Shown here: positions 1-9,463 of the stretch, one piece after another
Numbering within the stretch: the first letter of the stretch is position 1
Layout: every line of letters starts with the position of its first letter
Assembly (NCBI GenBank): GCA_008375315.1
Contig: CP032507.1
Span: 1,539,001-1,603,000, forward strand
Length of the DNA: 64,000 bases
Reading direction: 5' to 3'
Origin: Ectothiorhodospiraceae bacterium BW-2
Lineage (GTDB): Bacteria > Pseudomonadota > Gammaproteobacteria > Thiohalomonadales > Thiohalomonadaceae
Program-made: the position numbers and the translations under genes
Notes under the pieces: model-generated
What the model saw: the letters and a program-made list of their open reading frames with translations, nothing else
What the model was told of the DNA's origin: nothing
Databases searched by the model: none

Positions 1-413
1 AACCGTCCTTTAGGGTAGGCAAACAGCCACTCGTCGTAAATACGATCGGCGGTCAACCGAAAACCGTATTGATAGCGTACCTGTTCGGCATAGATCACCA
101 CTTCAAACAGGGTGGGTGCCTCTCGGTTCGCTGAATCAAACATAAATGGCGTAAGGGATTGATGCCCCAATTGCGTCGATGAACGAATAATTGACTGCAT
201 CGCCAGCATTGCTTTGAGCAAATTTGATTTTCCCGATGCATTCGCGCCATAAATCGCAGCCGTATGCAGTAGCGGCATCGATTTTACGCCGTTACAGAGT
301 TCTGGCGTAAAGGTATGGCTTGGGAAAAGCGCCTTATCGCTATTCGCTACCAGCGAAAATCGCTGTTCTGTCTGGTAGGAGCGGTAATTCTGTAAATTAA
401 ATTCAATAAGCAT
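1..413 (-). CDS. AAA15-family ATPase, N-terminal part (cut by window edge)
   Basis: Reading leftwards from an ATG at 413, the protein starts MLIEFNLQNYRSYQTEQRFS and reaches a Walker A motif, GANASGKSN, at about residue 50. The opening 'IEF-x-(V/L)-x-NY-(R/K)-S' followed by GANASGKSN is typical of SMC-like AAA15/AAA21 ATPases such as OLD-like and abortive-infection ATPases, many of which pair with an RloB or TOPRIM partner. Only about 137 residues are visible, so the Walker B region and any nuclease domain lie outside the window. It sits downstream of the DrmD-type remnant on the same strand, in a defence setting. Family assignment is firm; the specific system is unknown. Confidence 0.8.
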   Translation of the reverse strand, partial: MLIEFNLQNYRSYQTEQRFSLVANSDKALFPSHTFTPELCNGVKSMPLLHTAAIYGANASGKSNLLKAMLAMQSIIRSSTQLGHQSLTPFMFDSANREAPTLFEVVIYAEQVRYQYGFRLTADRIYDEWLFAYPKGR

Positions 414-483
414 GAGTCATCCGATTTAAGGTGATATTTTGCAGAATAACCGCAAATATAACATTTTAATCACATGGTTGTTG

Positions 484-1749
484 CTATTGAAACAAGCTAT
501 TTTGTGCTGACACAGCACGAGAAAGCAATTCATCGAGGTCATAATTCACACTCGCCACGCCAAAATCGGGCTCGCTGGTAAAGGCAGTTCGGCGTAGGCT
601 TCATACTCGGCGGCAGAGAGCTCTTCATCGAGCTCATCAAAGTTATCGGGGAGTTCGATGGTTTTAGTGATGGCGTATTCACCAAGGGTTTCGGCAATCT
701 GATCGGTATCGGTTTTAACCTTTTTGCCGCGGGCTATCAGCTTCTCTTCGTTTAAGCGGGATTCAAGCTTTTTGCGCCGCCGTTTGAGTGATTGGTAGAT
801 CGCTTCGGGGCTGGAGGCGAGTCGGCGTTGCAGTTGGGTCAGGGCAAAGCCGACGGTGTTTCTGTTCCTAAAAACCTAAGCAAAGTTGCTCATGGCGGTT
901 TTTGGTAATTCGCTCTCCGTTGATAACACCCTTGCGGGCGAGCAACTGGAGTCCTGGTTGAGCAGTCCCAACCGGATGGCCGGTCAACACCGGCAACATG
1001 GGCAGTTTCAGCCATCGAAACCCAGCTTGCGCCATAAAAATTGCCTCGACGTTCATCCTGAACAGAGAACAACCTTGCGATTCGACTTCGACTCTAACCA
1101 TGGCACGCAAAACTTTCGCGCTTGTAGATAACCTATCTACGGTGGAAAATTCTAATGACAAATAAATAAAAAATCAAGAACTGTTTTTTGCTCTTTTTGC
1201 CACTTAGGCGGTCGGCGCGGTTCATCTCTTCGCGCACATAGGTGGTGACCTGCTCATAGAGTGCCGCTTCGAGATCGGAGAGGTGGTAGTTGGCGGTATA
1301 GGCGCATCGCTCGGGAAAGAGTGGCCGGCCATCAAATTTAAGCAGCTCCTCTTTCACCATGCGCCGCATCAGATCGCTAATATCGACTTGATGCACCCCT
1401 TCGCGAAACTTGCCGTAGAAGCGATCGCCATCGAGTAGCAACAGCCAGAGCTGTGCACCGCCATCATCGGATCAAACAGTGCCGCTTGGGTGATGCGGTA
1501 CGCCTCTAACCCCAGCTTAAAGTCGTCACCATCGGCATCAAACGCCCAAGAACGCCCCACCTCAGCGAGCGATAGCCGCGCTTCATCGACACGAAACACC
1601 ATCTGCTCCCCCAGCCGTCCCTGAGCATCTTTATAGTAGAGCGTGAGCGCGTCATTGCCGACCGCTTCAATTTGAACGATACGCACGACATCGCTACCGG
1701 TGAGGCCAATGATTTGACAATCTTTTTGAATCTGTTCGAGTTTTAGCAT
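484..1749 (-). pseudogene. DrmD-type SNF2 helicase, internally deleted and disrupted
   Basis: The N-terminal domain starts at ATG 1749 ([20 protein letters not shown]) and runs to '...DPMMAVHSS'. It then jumps near 1450, with a frame change, to '[11 protein letters not shown]' and '[20 protein letters not shown]'. In relatives some 250 residues holding Walker A, the DEAH box and motif III lie between these points; all are missing. After 'NRADRLSG' a 333-bp repeat interrupts the gene. The frame resumes at 855 with 'TVGFALTQLQRRLASS', a signature of DrmD/HepA-like SNF2 helicases of DISARM-type loci. It degrades near 570, where another open frame (ending at 484) takes over. Motifs needed for ATP hydrolysis are gone, so it cannot work as a helicase. 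Confidence 0.8.
862..1194. repeat. 333-bp dispersed repeat, copy 1 (non-autonomous insertion)
   Basis: This stretch appears identical to 29909-30241. It interrupts the DrmD-type pseudogene between the codons for '..LSGKK' and 'NTVGF', so it is an insertion. Both ends carry a related sequence: the left begins CTGTTCCTAAAAACC and the right, reverse-complemented, contains CAGTTCTTGATTTTT, an imperfect terminal inverted repeat. It encodes no recognisable transposase; open frames of up to 97 codons on both strands look incidental. Best read as a MITE-like or internally deleted IS. The parent family was not recognised. Confidence 0.75.
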
Positions 1750-1885
1750 GTCCTGTTCGCATCACCCAGTTTTTGGGTTCGTGCCGTCTGGTTATTAAGG
1801 CTAATCCAAACGGGGTCGTTTTCAATCGGGCACTAGCATATATCGGTGATGAATAATGTCAATGGCTCTCCCGATTCTGAAGTAA

Positions 1886-1919
1886 TGACACTTGATAGTG
1901 ACAATATTTATGCTATTAT
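1886..1919 (+). promoter_or_regulatory. Promoter and candidate operator of merR-VWA-rlaP
   Basis: A sigma-70-like pair, TTGATA (1892-1897) and TATTAT (1914-1919) with 16-bp spacing, lies just before the MerR-like gene. An imperfect palindrome TGACACTtgatAGTGACA (1886-1903) overlaps the -35 box. It suits autoregulation by the MerR-like protein, although classical MerR operators lie in the spacer. Seen by eye only. Confidence 0.5.
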
Positions 1920-1925
1920 TTACCC

Positions 1926-2339
1926 ATGAACAGCGAAAACACCTATTCCATGACCGAGCTATGCAAGCTGGTGGACATGGCTCCGCGTACCGTGCGCTTC
2001 TACATCACCCAAGGGTTAGTCGATGCACCGGGTGCACGAGGCCGAGGCGCTAAATATGGCGCCAAACAGCTACAGCAGCTTCTCACCATCCAACAATGGC
2101 AGCAGGCAGGCTTAACCCTCGAAGCGATTAAACGATTGATGCTACAACAGCAGCAGCCGGAAGGATTGATTCCGAGAGAGGAGCCGGGCAGTGTCAAAGT
2201 CTGGAGCCATTTAACCCTCGCTGCCGGCATTGAGCTCCATATTCAGCCTGAACTGGCTCAACTCAACCCACAACAGATCCGCCACCTCAGCCAAACCCTG
2301 CAGCAGTGGCTCACCGAACAGGAGTCCTATGATGAATAA
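1926..2339 (+). CDS. MerR-like HTH regulator
   Basis: A 137-residue protein opening with a winged-helix MerR-type DNA-binding domain (about residues 6-75): SMTELCKLVDMAPRTVRFYI, then 'QGLVDAPGARGRGAKYG' and 'GLTLEAIKRLM'. The C-terminal part is glutamine-rich with no metal-binding cysteines, so it is not a metal sensor; the ligand is unknown. Its stop overlaps the start of the VIT-VWA gene, so the two are translationally coupled, and it probably controls the VWA-rlaP cassette through the palindrome at 1886-1903. The second cassette, at 49.7 kb, has lost this gene. Confidence 0.85.
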   Translation: MNSENTYSMTELCKLVDMAPRTVRFYITQGLVDAPGARGRGAKYGAKQLQQLLTIQQWQQAGLTLEAIKRLMLQQQQPEGLIPREEPGSVKVWSHLTLAAGIELHIQPELAQLNPQQIRHLSQTLQQWLTEQESYDE

Positions 2340-4500
2340 CCCCGGTCTCAACTGTGATCTGCCGCTACAGCGGCTCGATATCACCGTTACTGTCTCCGAT
2401 ATTGCCTATCGTGTCGAAACGACCCAGTCGTGGAAAAATAGCCACGACCACGCGGTGGAGATTCACTATACCCTGCCACTACCGCGTAATGCCGTACTGT
2501 TAGAACTCATCGGTCAGCTAGGGGAGAAGCGGCTACAGGCTGAAGTCAAAGCCAAAGCGGTGGCGGAGAATAACTATGAACAGGCGATCAGTGACGGCAA
2601 TAGCGCCATCCATCTGCAGCAGCTCGAAGCGGGATTATGGGGGCTTTCGTTAGGTAATCTAGCGGCAGGGGAGGAGCTGACACTGACCTACCGTTGGATC
2701 CATCGTAGCCTGTGGCAGGGCAATACCCTACGCCTCTATATCCCGACCACTATTGCTCCCAAATTTGGCCGGGCAACCGTCACGGATGAGTTTATCCCCG
2801 ATATCACCGTGGCAGCAGCCATCCCGTTGGACTGCCGACTGCAATCGGAACCGCTGGCACAACTAGACGGTGAGTGGCACAGCCCGAGTCACCCGTTAGA
2901 ATCGGATGAGTCGGGGTATCGTCTGGCAGCAGGGGCAGAGCCAGATCGCGATATTATCTTCACCCTAATAGCTGATCAGCCTCCCGTTTCGCGTCTGCTG
3001 CCTATTAAGGATGGCGATAACGGCTATTTCCAAATCTCACGCTGGCATATTGACGCGGAGCCGCAGGAGGATGCCGCCTTAGATGAGACGCTATGGCTGG
3101 TAATCGACTGCTCCGGTTCAATGGCGGGGGACTCGATTGCAACTGCCAAAACAGCACTGAGCCAAATCATTGACCACCTGCCACCAGAACAGCGGGTGAA
3201 TCTGCTTGCGTTTGGATCGAGTACCCACCGCTATAGTCGCCAACCACTCAATGTGACTCCACGATGGCGCAAAGCGGCGCTAAGGTGGGTAGCTAAACTC
3301 GAAGCCAATTTAGGCGGTACCGAACTGCATCGCGCCTTAGACGAGATCTATCGCCAACAACAACAGAGCTCCTCGCGCATTGTACTGCTGACCGATGGCG
3401 AAGTATGGGGGGAGGAGGCGCTGCTTGAGCGGGCTAAAACCGAAACCGCACGCTTTTATACCATCGGCATTGGTAGCGCCGTGAGTGAATCTTTAGTCCG
3501 CTCACTTGCCGAGCAGAGTGGCGGCTGTTGTGAACTAGTCAACCCCAGAGAAAATATGACCGAAGTGATAGAGCGTCAAACCTACCGCGCCTGTCGGCCG
3601 GTTATCTTAGCTAGCGTGAGCCAGAGTGGTTTACCGTCTGCTCCGTCCGATCCTGCCCTGCCGCATCTTAAAAAATTGTGGCGTTTAGCCCGGCAGCCGC
3701 GACCGGTGACGCTCCACTTAGGTCAGCCGTTAACCTTAATTCATCACTTGCCAGCTTTGGCAGATGAGTGGCACCTTGAGTATGGAGAGGGGAAGCCGGT
3801 GCAACTAACAGCGGAAACAGCCATTGATGATCGTGACCTGCAACGCCTCGCGGCAGCTGCGTTTAGCCCGTTATGGCAGAGCAACCAGAGGGCGAAATGG
3901 GATCAGTTTTACCAACTGCTTGGCCCCGAGACCAGTATGGTGGCGGTGTTACAACGGGAGGAGGCGATTGAAACGCTACCACAGAGCCTGAAGCAGCCGC
4001 ACCTGCTAGCTGCGGGGTATGGGGGCAGTAGTGGGGTGTTAGACTATGCCACTTGCATACCCTCAGTAACCGATGCGTCACTGGATCTGCTGGAGGTACC
4101 GGTCTTTTTAAGACGCCTCTCTAGTCCGGCGCGTTCAGAAGGAGTCAATGTTAATCAAAACGATATGAGTTTGGCTGAACGGATTAAAGCGACATTCCAG
4201 GCACCACCGCCCCCGCCTGATCCGATGACAGAGCTACTACTTCGGTTAGAAAAGTGGCTACGCGGCCATCCGACCCTGACTAAAACGGCACTGTTAGAAC
4301 AGTTGGCAGCCTATCTCTATCAGCTATGGTGCGAAGAGAATCTGCCACCGCTGGAGCGCCTGACTCAAACCGAGATAGAACAGATGCTGGAGGATAGCGA
4401 TAGTTTTATTGCCATGGTGCAGCAGTGGATAGCGCAATCAGAGGTTAGTAAGAGTAAAACTAAACAGCTAGAGCGGTTGTTGCAAGGGGCACATGATTAA
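2329..4500 (+). CDS. VIT and VWA domain protein
   Basis: About 723 residues. The start is the tandem ATG at 2329/2332 behind AGGAG (2320-2324), overlapping the merR stop; the open frame extends further upstream, but only inside merR. An N-terminal VIT domain (about residues 5-130, 'HYTLPLPRNAVLLEL', 'YEQAISDG') is followed by a von Willebrand A domain with MIDAS motif DCSGS (about 260-264), the downstream TDGE (about 355) and 'FYTIGIGSAVSESLVRSLA'. A proline-rich hinge and helical C-terminus follow. No signal peptide or membrane segment is visible, so it is probably cytoplasmic and may act as a metal-dependent protein-binding scaffold. It overlaps the start of the nucleotidyltransferase gene by 8 bp, implying joint function. 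The substrate is unknown. Confidence 0.88.
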   Translation: MMNNPGLNCDLPLQRLDITVTVSDIAYRVETTQSWKNSHDHAVEIHYTLPLPRNAVLLELIGQLGEKRLQAEVKAKAVAENNYEQAISDGNSAIHLQQLEAGLWGLSLGNLAAGEELTLTYRWIHRSLWQGNTLRLYIPTTIAPKFGRATVTDEFIPDITVAAAIPLDCRLQSEPLAQLDGEWHSPSHPLESDESGYRLAAGAEPDRDIIFTLIADQPPVSRLLPIKDGDNGYFQISRWHIDAEPQEDAALDETLWLVIDCSGSMAGDSIATAKTALSQIIDHLPPEQRVNLLAFGSSTHRYSRQPLNVTPRWRKAALRWVAKLEANLGGTELHRALDEIYRQQQQSSSRIVLLTDGEVWGEEALLERAKTETARFYTIGIGSAVSESLVRSLAEQSGGCCELVNPRENMTEVIERQTYRACRPVILASVSQSGLPSAPSDPALPHLKKLWRLARQPRPVTLHLGQPLTLIHHLPALADEWHLEYGEGKPVQLTAETAIDDRDLQRLAAAAFSPLWQSNQRAKWDQFYQLLGPETSMVAVLQREEAIETLPQSLKQPHLLAAGYGGSSGVLDYATCIPSVTDASLDLLEVPVFLRRLSSPARSEGVNVNQNDMSLAERIKATFQAPPPPPDPMTELLLRLEKWLRGHPTLTKTALLEQLAAYLYQLWCEENLPPLERLTQTEIEQMLEDSDSFIAMVQQWIAQSEVSKSKTKQLERLLQGAHD

Positions 4501-4780
4501 ACCGGAGATAGAGAACGAGATCCACCGCCGTTTGCAAGCGGCGGAGGTAGAGCATCAGGTCACTATACTCTATGCCTGTGAATCGGGAAGCCGAGCATGG
4601 GGCTTTGAGTCATCAGACTCAGATTACGATGTGCGTTTTATCTATGCCCACCGGCCTGAATGGTACCTGACTTTTGATGTAGAGCGGCAGCGGGATGTGA
4701 TTGAGTACCCGATTGTTGATGAGATTGATTGTAACGGCTGGGATATGCGCAAAGCACTCTATCTTTTTACCCGAACCAAT

Positions 4781-6864
4781 CCCATCTTTCGTCAAATCCG
4801 ACCAAAATCCCCAAAATATATCGGGAACCCGATATGCTATTTTAATTAAATCAATTACTTGAGTTTTGAAAATAAATCGTAGTGCCATAATGTGACGGAT
4901 AGGCTTGCAATCCCCCATTTTGCAGCTACACTGTCAGTATGTATATTCGTCGCACTACGATTAAAAGCCACGGCTCCGGTGAGCCCTACTTCACCTATCG
5001 ACTGGTGGAATCCACCCGTGTGGCCGGCAAGGTCAAGCAACAGACCCTGCTCAATTTGGGTCGCCACTTTAGTGTAGAGTCGGCGCAATGGCCGCTTCTG
5101 ACCGCCCGCATTGAGCAACTGTTGAACGCACAGGGCGATTTTCTCACCCTGGCACTGCCAACCGCCCTGGAGCAGACCGCCCAGCAGTTGAGCAACAAAC
5201 TACAGCAAACCGGTTACGGCGAACCGTTACCGCCGCACACCTGGCAATCGGTCGATATGGACTCTCTGGAGCTAAGCCGGCCTCGTCAGGTTGGCATTGA
5301 ACAGTTGGCTCTGCATGCGCTGCAACAGCTGAAACTGATTGATAAACTGCAAGAGCTTGGCTTTAACCGTCATGAACTGGCCGCAGCCATTGGCAATATC
5401 GTTGGGCGCATGGCTTCTCCTGCCAGCGAGTGGGCCACCTATCACTGGCTCCAGCAGCAGAGTGGACTGGGCGAGCTCATCGGTTATGACTTTGACGCCA
5501 TGGGGCATGATCGCCTCTATCAAGCCAGCGACCTGCTCTGGAAACACAAAGCGGCACTGGAGGCCCATCTCTGGCAGCGGGAGCAGACGCTTTTCGATCT
5601 GAAGGAGACTATCGCCCTCTATGACTTGACCAATACCTTCTTTGAAGGAGCGCCCGACTCCGAACTGGCACAGCGTGGGCGCTCCAAGGAGCGGCGCAGT
5701 GACTGCCCGCTCGTTACCCTCGGTCTGGTACTCGATAGCAGTGGCTTTCCGCGCTGTTCACGCCACTTTGCCGGTAATGTCAGCGAACCCTCCACCCTGG
5801 AGGGTCTGCTCACTGAGCTGGAAGCCTCGCCACACAGTACTGTTATTATGGATGCCGGCATTGCCAGTGAGAAGAATCTACAGTGGCTGAAAGGTGCCGG
5901 TTACCACTATATTGTCGTGAGCCGTCAACCCCATCGAGAGTTTGATGAGACCCAGGCCACGCTGATCAAAGAGAGCCCCGGCAATTGCGTACGCGCGCAG
6001 CGGGTTGAGGATGGCGAGCGGGGGGAAGTCAAACTCTACTGCCACTCCGAAGCGCGAGAACTGAAAGAGCAGGCGATTCTGGATAGCATTGCGCAACGCT
6101 TTGAAGCGGGGTTAACCGCCCTTAATGAGGGACTATCTAAACCCCGTTGCACCAAAAGCAGCGAGAAAATCCATGAGCGGATTGGTCGGCTCAAACAGAA
6201 GTATTCCCGTGCAGCCGCCCGCTATACCATTAGCGTCAGCGAACAAGAGGGCAAAGCCACGGCCATCACCTGGTCTCTCAACGATGCCGCCGACTCAGCG
6301 GCCAGCCATCCCGGCGTCTACTGTCTGCGCACCGATTTACTCGATTGGGATGCTGCCAAGCTGTGGCAGACCTATATCCTGCTCACCGACCTCGAAGCGG
6401 TCTTTCGCAGCCTGAAAAGCGAACTGGGGATGCGCCCCGTCTATCACCATACAGCCGATCGCCTCGAGGGCCACCTCTTCATCACCCTGCTCGGTTACCA
6501 TCTCGTGCATACGCTGCGACATCAACTCAAAGCACACGACATTCATGCGAGCTGGACATCCCTGCGACAGCTGTTTGCCAATCGTCAGCGGGTGAGTGTC
6601 ACCGTCAAGCGTGAAGATAATCGCACCATTCATCTGCGCAAAACCACCCGCATCGAACCCCATCAACGTCCAGTTCTGGATGCGCTGGGACTCGACTATT
6701 CGGTCCATCCGACAAAGATGACGCTGATCTAAATTCGGCTCAGTCAACACGCGTTCTGCATTCTGCATCGTGAAAAATCATAGATGTAGTGCCATACTAC
6801 CCATTGAATTCGTCTCAACTATTTGATTTTTTGCACTATTCGATCTAGCAAATCGAAAGATGGG
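4781..6864 (+). mobile_element. IS1634-family-like element, copy 1 (2084 bp)
   Basis: The ends are perfect inverted repeats, CCCATCTTTCG at 4781 and CGAAAGATGGG ending at 6864. A 4-bp duplication CAAT flanks the element, proven by comparison with the uninterrupted rlaP copy at about 51985. It contains one transposase gene and has the same length as the inverted copy at 7354-9437. Confidence 0.93.
4939..6732 (+). CDS. IS1634-family transposase (copy 1)
   Basis: A 597-residue DDE transposase opening MYIRRTTIKSHGSGEPYFTY. Features typical of the IS1634 family include 'ALYDLTNTFFEG' (about residue 225), 'VIMDAGIASEKN' with a catalytic-type aspartate (about 305), and the C-terminal region 'LTDLEAVFRSLKSELGMRPV' carrying the DDE glutamate, then 'HHTADRLEGHLFITLLGYHL'. 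The length is normal and the frame intact, so it could be active. The start codon lies about 158 bp inside the left end. Its translation is identical to that of copy 2, which points to recent transposition. Confidence 0.92.
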   Translation: MYIRRTTIKSHGSGEPYFTYRLVESTRVAGKVKQQTLLNLGRHFSVESAQWPLLTARIEQLLNAQGDFLTLALPTALEQTAQQLSNKLQQTGYGEPLPPHTWQSVDMDSLELSRPRQVGIEQLALHALQQLKLIDKLQELGFNRHELAAAIGNIVGRMASPASEWATYHWLQQQSGLGELIGYDFDAMGHDRLYQASDLLWKHKAALEAHLWQREQTLFDLKETIALYDLTNTFFEGAPDSELAQRGRSKERRSDCPLVTLGLVLDSSGFPRCSRHFAGNVSEPSTLEGLLTELEASPHSTVIMDAGIASEKNLQWLKGAGYHYIVVSRQPHREFDETQATLIKESPGNCVRAQRVEDGERGEVKLYCHSEARELKEQAILDSIAQRFEAGLTALNEGLSKPRCTKSSEKIHERIGRLKQKYSRAAARYTISVSEQEGKATAITWSLNDAADSAASHPGVYCLRTDLLDWDAAKLWQTYILLTDLEAVFRSLKSELGMRPVYHHTADRLEGHLFITLLGYHLVHTLRHQLKAHDIHASWTSLRQLFANRQRVSVTVKREDNRTIHLRKTTRIEPHQRPVLDALGLDYSVHPTKMTLI

Positions 6865-7353
6865 CAATGGTGCGCTGCTGGAGTGGCTTAACAGCCCTGT
6901 TATCTATGTGGAGCAAGGCAATACCGCACAGCAGCTACGCCAGTTAGCGCAAACCGCGTTTAACCCGGTGGCGCTCTGTTACCACTATCACCACATGGTA
7001 CAGGGTAACTGGCGGGAGTATCTTCAGAGTGAACAAGTGCGATTAAAAAAATATCTCTATGTGATTCGGCCTCTGTTAGCAATCCGTTATGTTGAACAAT
7101 ACCATACCCCACCACCGGTCGCTTTTGAGGCACTGGTTGCCGCCGTGGCTCCTGAGTCGGTGAGGGCTGAGATTGAAACCTTGGTCGAGCGCAAACGCCA
7201 TGCACCAGAATTAGGGGTAGGGGGGGCTATACCAGCGCTTAATCGATTTATTCGGGCAGAAATAGAGCGGCATGGTGATTCGTTCAAAGGGCTGGGGCGA
7301 CCGGCTCAGAGGGGTGTTGGTCATGTTCGGCAAGCGTTAAATCGGGTATTTAG

Positions 7354-9437
7354 CCCATCTTTCGATTTGCTAGATCGAATAGTGCAAAAAATCAAATAGT
7401 TGAGACGAATTCAATGGGTAGTATGGCACTACATCTATGATTTTTCACGATGCAGAATGCAGAACGCGTGTTGACTGAGCCGAATTTAGATCAGCGTCAT
7501 CTTTGTCGGATGGACCGAATAGTCGAGTCCCAGCGCATCCAGAACTGGACGTTGATGGGGTTCGATGCGGGTGGTTTTGCGCAGATGAATGGTGCGATTA
7601 TCTTCACGCTTGACGGTGACACTCACCCGCTGACGATTGGCAAACAGCTGTCGCAGGGATGTCCAGCTCGCATGAATGTCGTGTGCTTTGAGTTGATGTC
7701 GCAGCGTATGCACGAGATGGTAACCGAGCAGGGTGATGAAGAGGTGGCCCTCGAGGCGATCGGCTGTATGGTGATAGACGGGGCGCATCCCCAGTTCGCT
7801 TTTCAGGCTGCGAAAGACCGCTTCGAGGTCGGTGAGCAGGATATAGGTCTGCCACAGCTTGGCAGCATCCCAATCGAGTAAATCGGTGCGCAGACAGTAG
7901 ACGCCGGGATGGCTGGCCGCTGAGTCGGCGGCATCGTTGAGAGACCAGGTGATGGCCGTGGCTTTGCCCTCTTGTTCGCTGACGCTAATGGTATAGCGGG
8001 CGGCTGCACGGGAATACTTCTGTTTGAGCCGACCAATCCGCTCATGGATTTTCTCGCTGCTTTTGGTGCAACGGGGTTTAGATAGTCCCTCATTAAGGGC
8101 GGTTAACCCCGCTTCAAAGCGTTGCGCAATGCTATCCAGAATCGCCTGCTCTTTCAGTTCTCGCGCTTCGGAGTGGCAGTAGAGTTTGACTTCCCCCCGC
8201 TCGCCATCCTCAACCCGCTGCGCGCGTACGCAATTGCCGGGGCTCTCTTTGATCAGCGTGGCCTGGGTCTCATCAAACTCTCGATGGGGTTGACGGCTCA
8301 CGACAATATAGTGGTAACCGGCACCTTTCAGCCACTGTAGATTCTTCTCACTGGCAATGCCGGCATCCATAATAACAGTACTGTGTGGCGAGGCTTCCAG
8401 CTCAGTGAGCAGACCCTCCAGGGTGGAGGGTTCGCTGACATTACCGGCAAAGTGGCGTGAACAGCGCGGAAAGCCACTGCTATCGAGTACCAGACCGAGG
8501 GTAACGAGCGGGCAGTCACTGCGCCGCTCCTTGGAGCGCCCACGCTGTGCCAGTTCGGAGTCGGGCGCTCCTTCAAAGAAGGTATTGGTCAAGTCATAGA
8601 GGGCGATAGTCTCCTTCAGATCGAAAAGCGTCTGCTCCCGCTGCCAGAGATGGGCCTCCAGTGCCGCTTTGTGTTTCCAGAGCAGGTCGCTGGCTTGATA
8701 GAGGCGATCATGCCCCATGGCGTCAAAGTCATAACCGATGAGCTCGCCCAGTCCACTCTGCTGCTGGAGCCAGTGATAGGTGGCCCACTCGCTGGCAGGA
8801 GAAGCCATGCGCCCAACGATATTGCCAATGGCTGCGGCCAGTTCATGACGGTTAAAGCCAAGCTCTTGCAGTTTATCAATCAGTTTCAGCTGTTGCAGCG
8901 CATGCAGAGCCAACTGTTCAATGCCAACCTGACGAGGCCGGCTTAGCTCCAGAGAGTCCATATCGACCGATTGCCAGGTGTGCGGCGGTAACGGTTCGCC
9001 GTAACCGGTTTGCTGTAGTTTGTTGCTCAACTGCTGGGCGGTCTGCTCCAGGGCGGTTGGCAGTGCCAGGGTGAGAAAATCGCCCTGTGCGTTCAACAGT
9101 TGCTCAATGCGGGCGGTCAGAAGCGGCCATTGCGCCGACTCTACACTAAAGTGGCGACCCAAATTGAGCAGGGTCTGTTGCTTGACCTTGCCGGCCACAC
9201 GGGTGGATTCCACCAGTCGATAGGTGAAGTAGGGCTCACCGGAGCCGTGGCTTTTAATCGTAGTGCGACGAATATACATACTGACAGTGTAGCTGCAAAA
9301 TGGGGGATTGCAAGCCTATCCGTCACATTATGGCACTACGATTTATTTTCAAAACTCAAGTAATTGATTTAATTAAAATAGCATATCGGGTTCCCGATAT
9401 ATTTTGGGGATTTTGGTCGGATTTGACGAAAGATGGG
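7354..9437 (-). mobile_element. IS1634-family-like element, copy 2 (2084 bp, inverted)
   Basis: Same element as 4781-6864 in opposite orientation, with ends CCCATCTTTCG (7354) and CGAAAGATGGG (to 9437). It is flanked by TTAG (7350-7353 and 9438-9441), confirmed against the second rlaP copy near 52470. Only 489 bp of rlaP separate the two copies, giving a long near-perfect inverted repeat. Confidence 0.93.
7486..9279 (-). CDS. IS1634-family transposase (copy 2)
   Basis: A 597-residue transposase whose translation matches copy 1 at 4939-6732 throughout. The frame is intact from ATG 9279 to the stop at 7486. Same IS1634-type signatures: 'YDLTNTFFEG', 'IMDAGIAS', 'LEAVFRSLKSELG'. Because both copies encode full-length proteins, either could mobilise itself, the other copy, or the pair together with the 489-bp rlaP piece between them. 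Confidence 0.92.
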   Translation of the reverse strand: MYIRRTTIKSHGSGEPYFTYRLVESTRVAGKVKQQTLLNLGRHFSVESAQWPLLTARIEQLLNAQGDFLTLALPTALEQTAQQLSNKLQQTGYGEPLPPHTWQSVDMDSLELSRPRQVGIEQLALHALQQLKLIDKLQELGFNRHELAAAIGNIVGRMASPASEWATYHWLQQQSGLGELIGYDFDAMGHDRLYQASDLLWKHKAALEAHLWQREQTLFDLKETIALYDLTNTFFEGAPDSELAQRGRSKERRSDCPLVTLGLVLDSSGFPRCSRHFAGNVSEPSTLEGLLTELEASPHSTVIMDAGIASEKNLQWLKGAGYHYIVVSRQPHREFDETQATLIKESPGNCVRAQRVEDGERGEVKLYCHSEARELKEQAILDSIAQRFEAGLTALNEGLSKPRCTKSSEKIHERIGRLKQKYSRAAARYTISVSEQEGKATAITWSLNDAADSAASHPGVYCLRTDLLDWDAAKLWQTYILLTDLEAVFRSLKSELGMRPVYHHTADRLEGHLFITLLGYHLVHTLRHQLKAHDIHASWTSLRQLFANRQRVSVTVKREDNRTIHLRKTTRIEPHQRPVLDALGLDYSVHPTKMTLI

Positions 9438-9463
9438 TTAGGGAAAGTTTGGGAGCAATTAAC

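Noticed and set aside
868-1161. 97-codon minus-strand frame inside the 333-bp repeat (repeated near 29915)
   Set aside because: No recognisable domain and overlapping frames on the other strand; conservation only reflects the duplicated repeat.
6337-6768. 143-codon frame opposite the IS1634 transposase (also at 7450-7881)
   Set aside because: Antisense shadow duplicated together with the IS copies.
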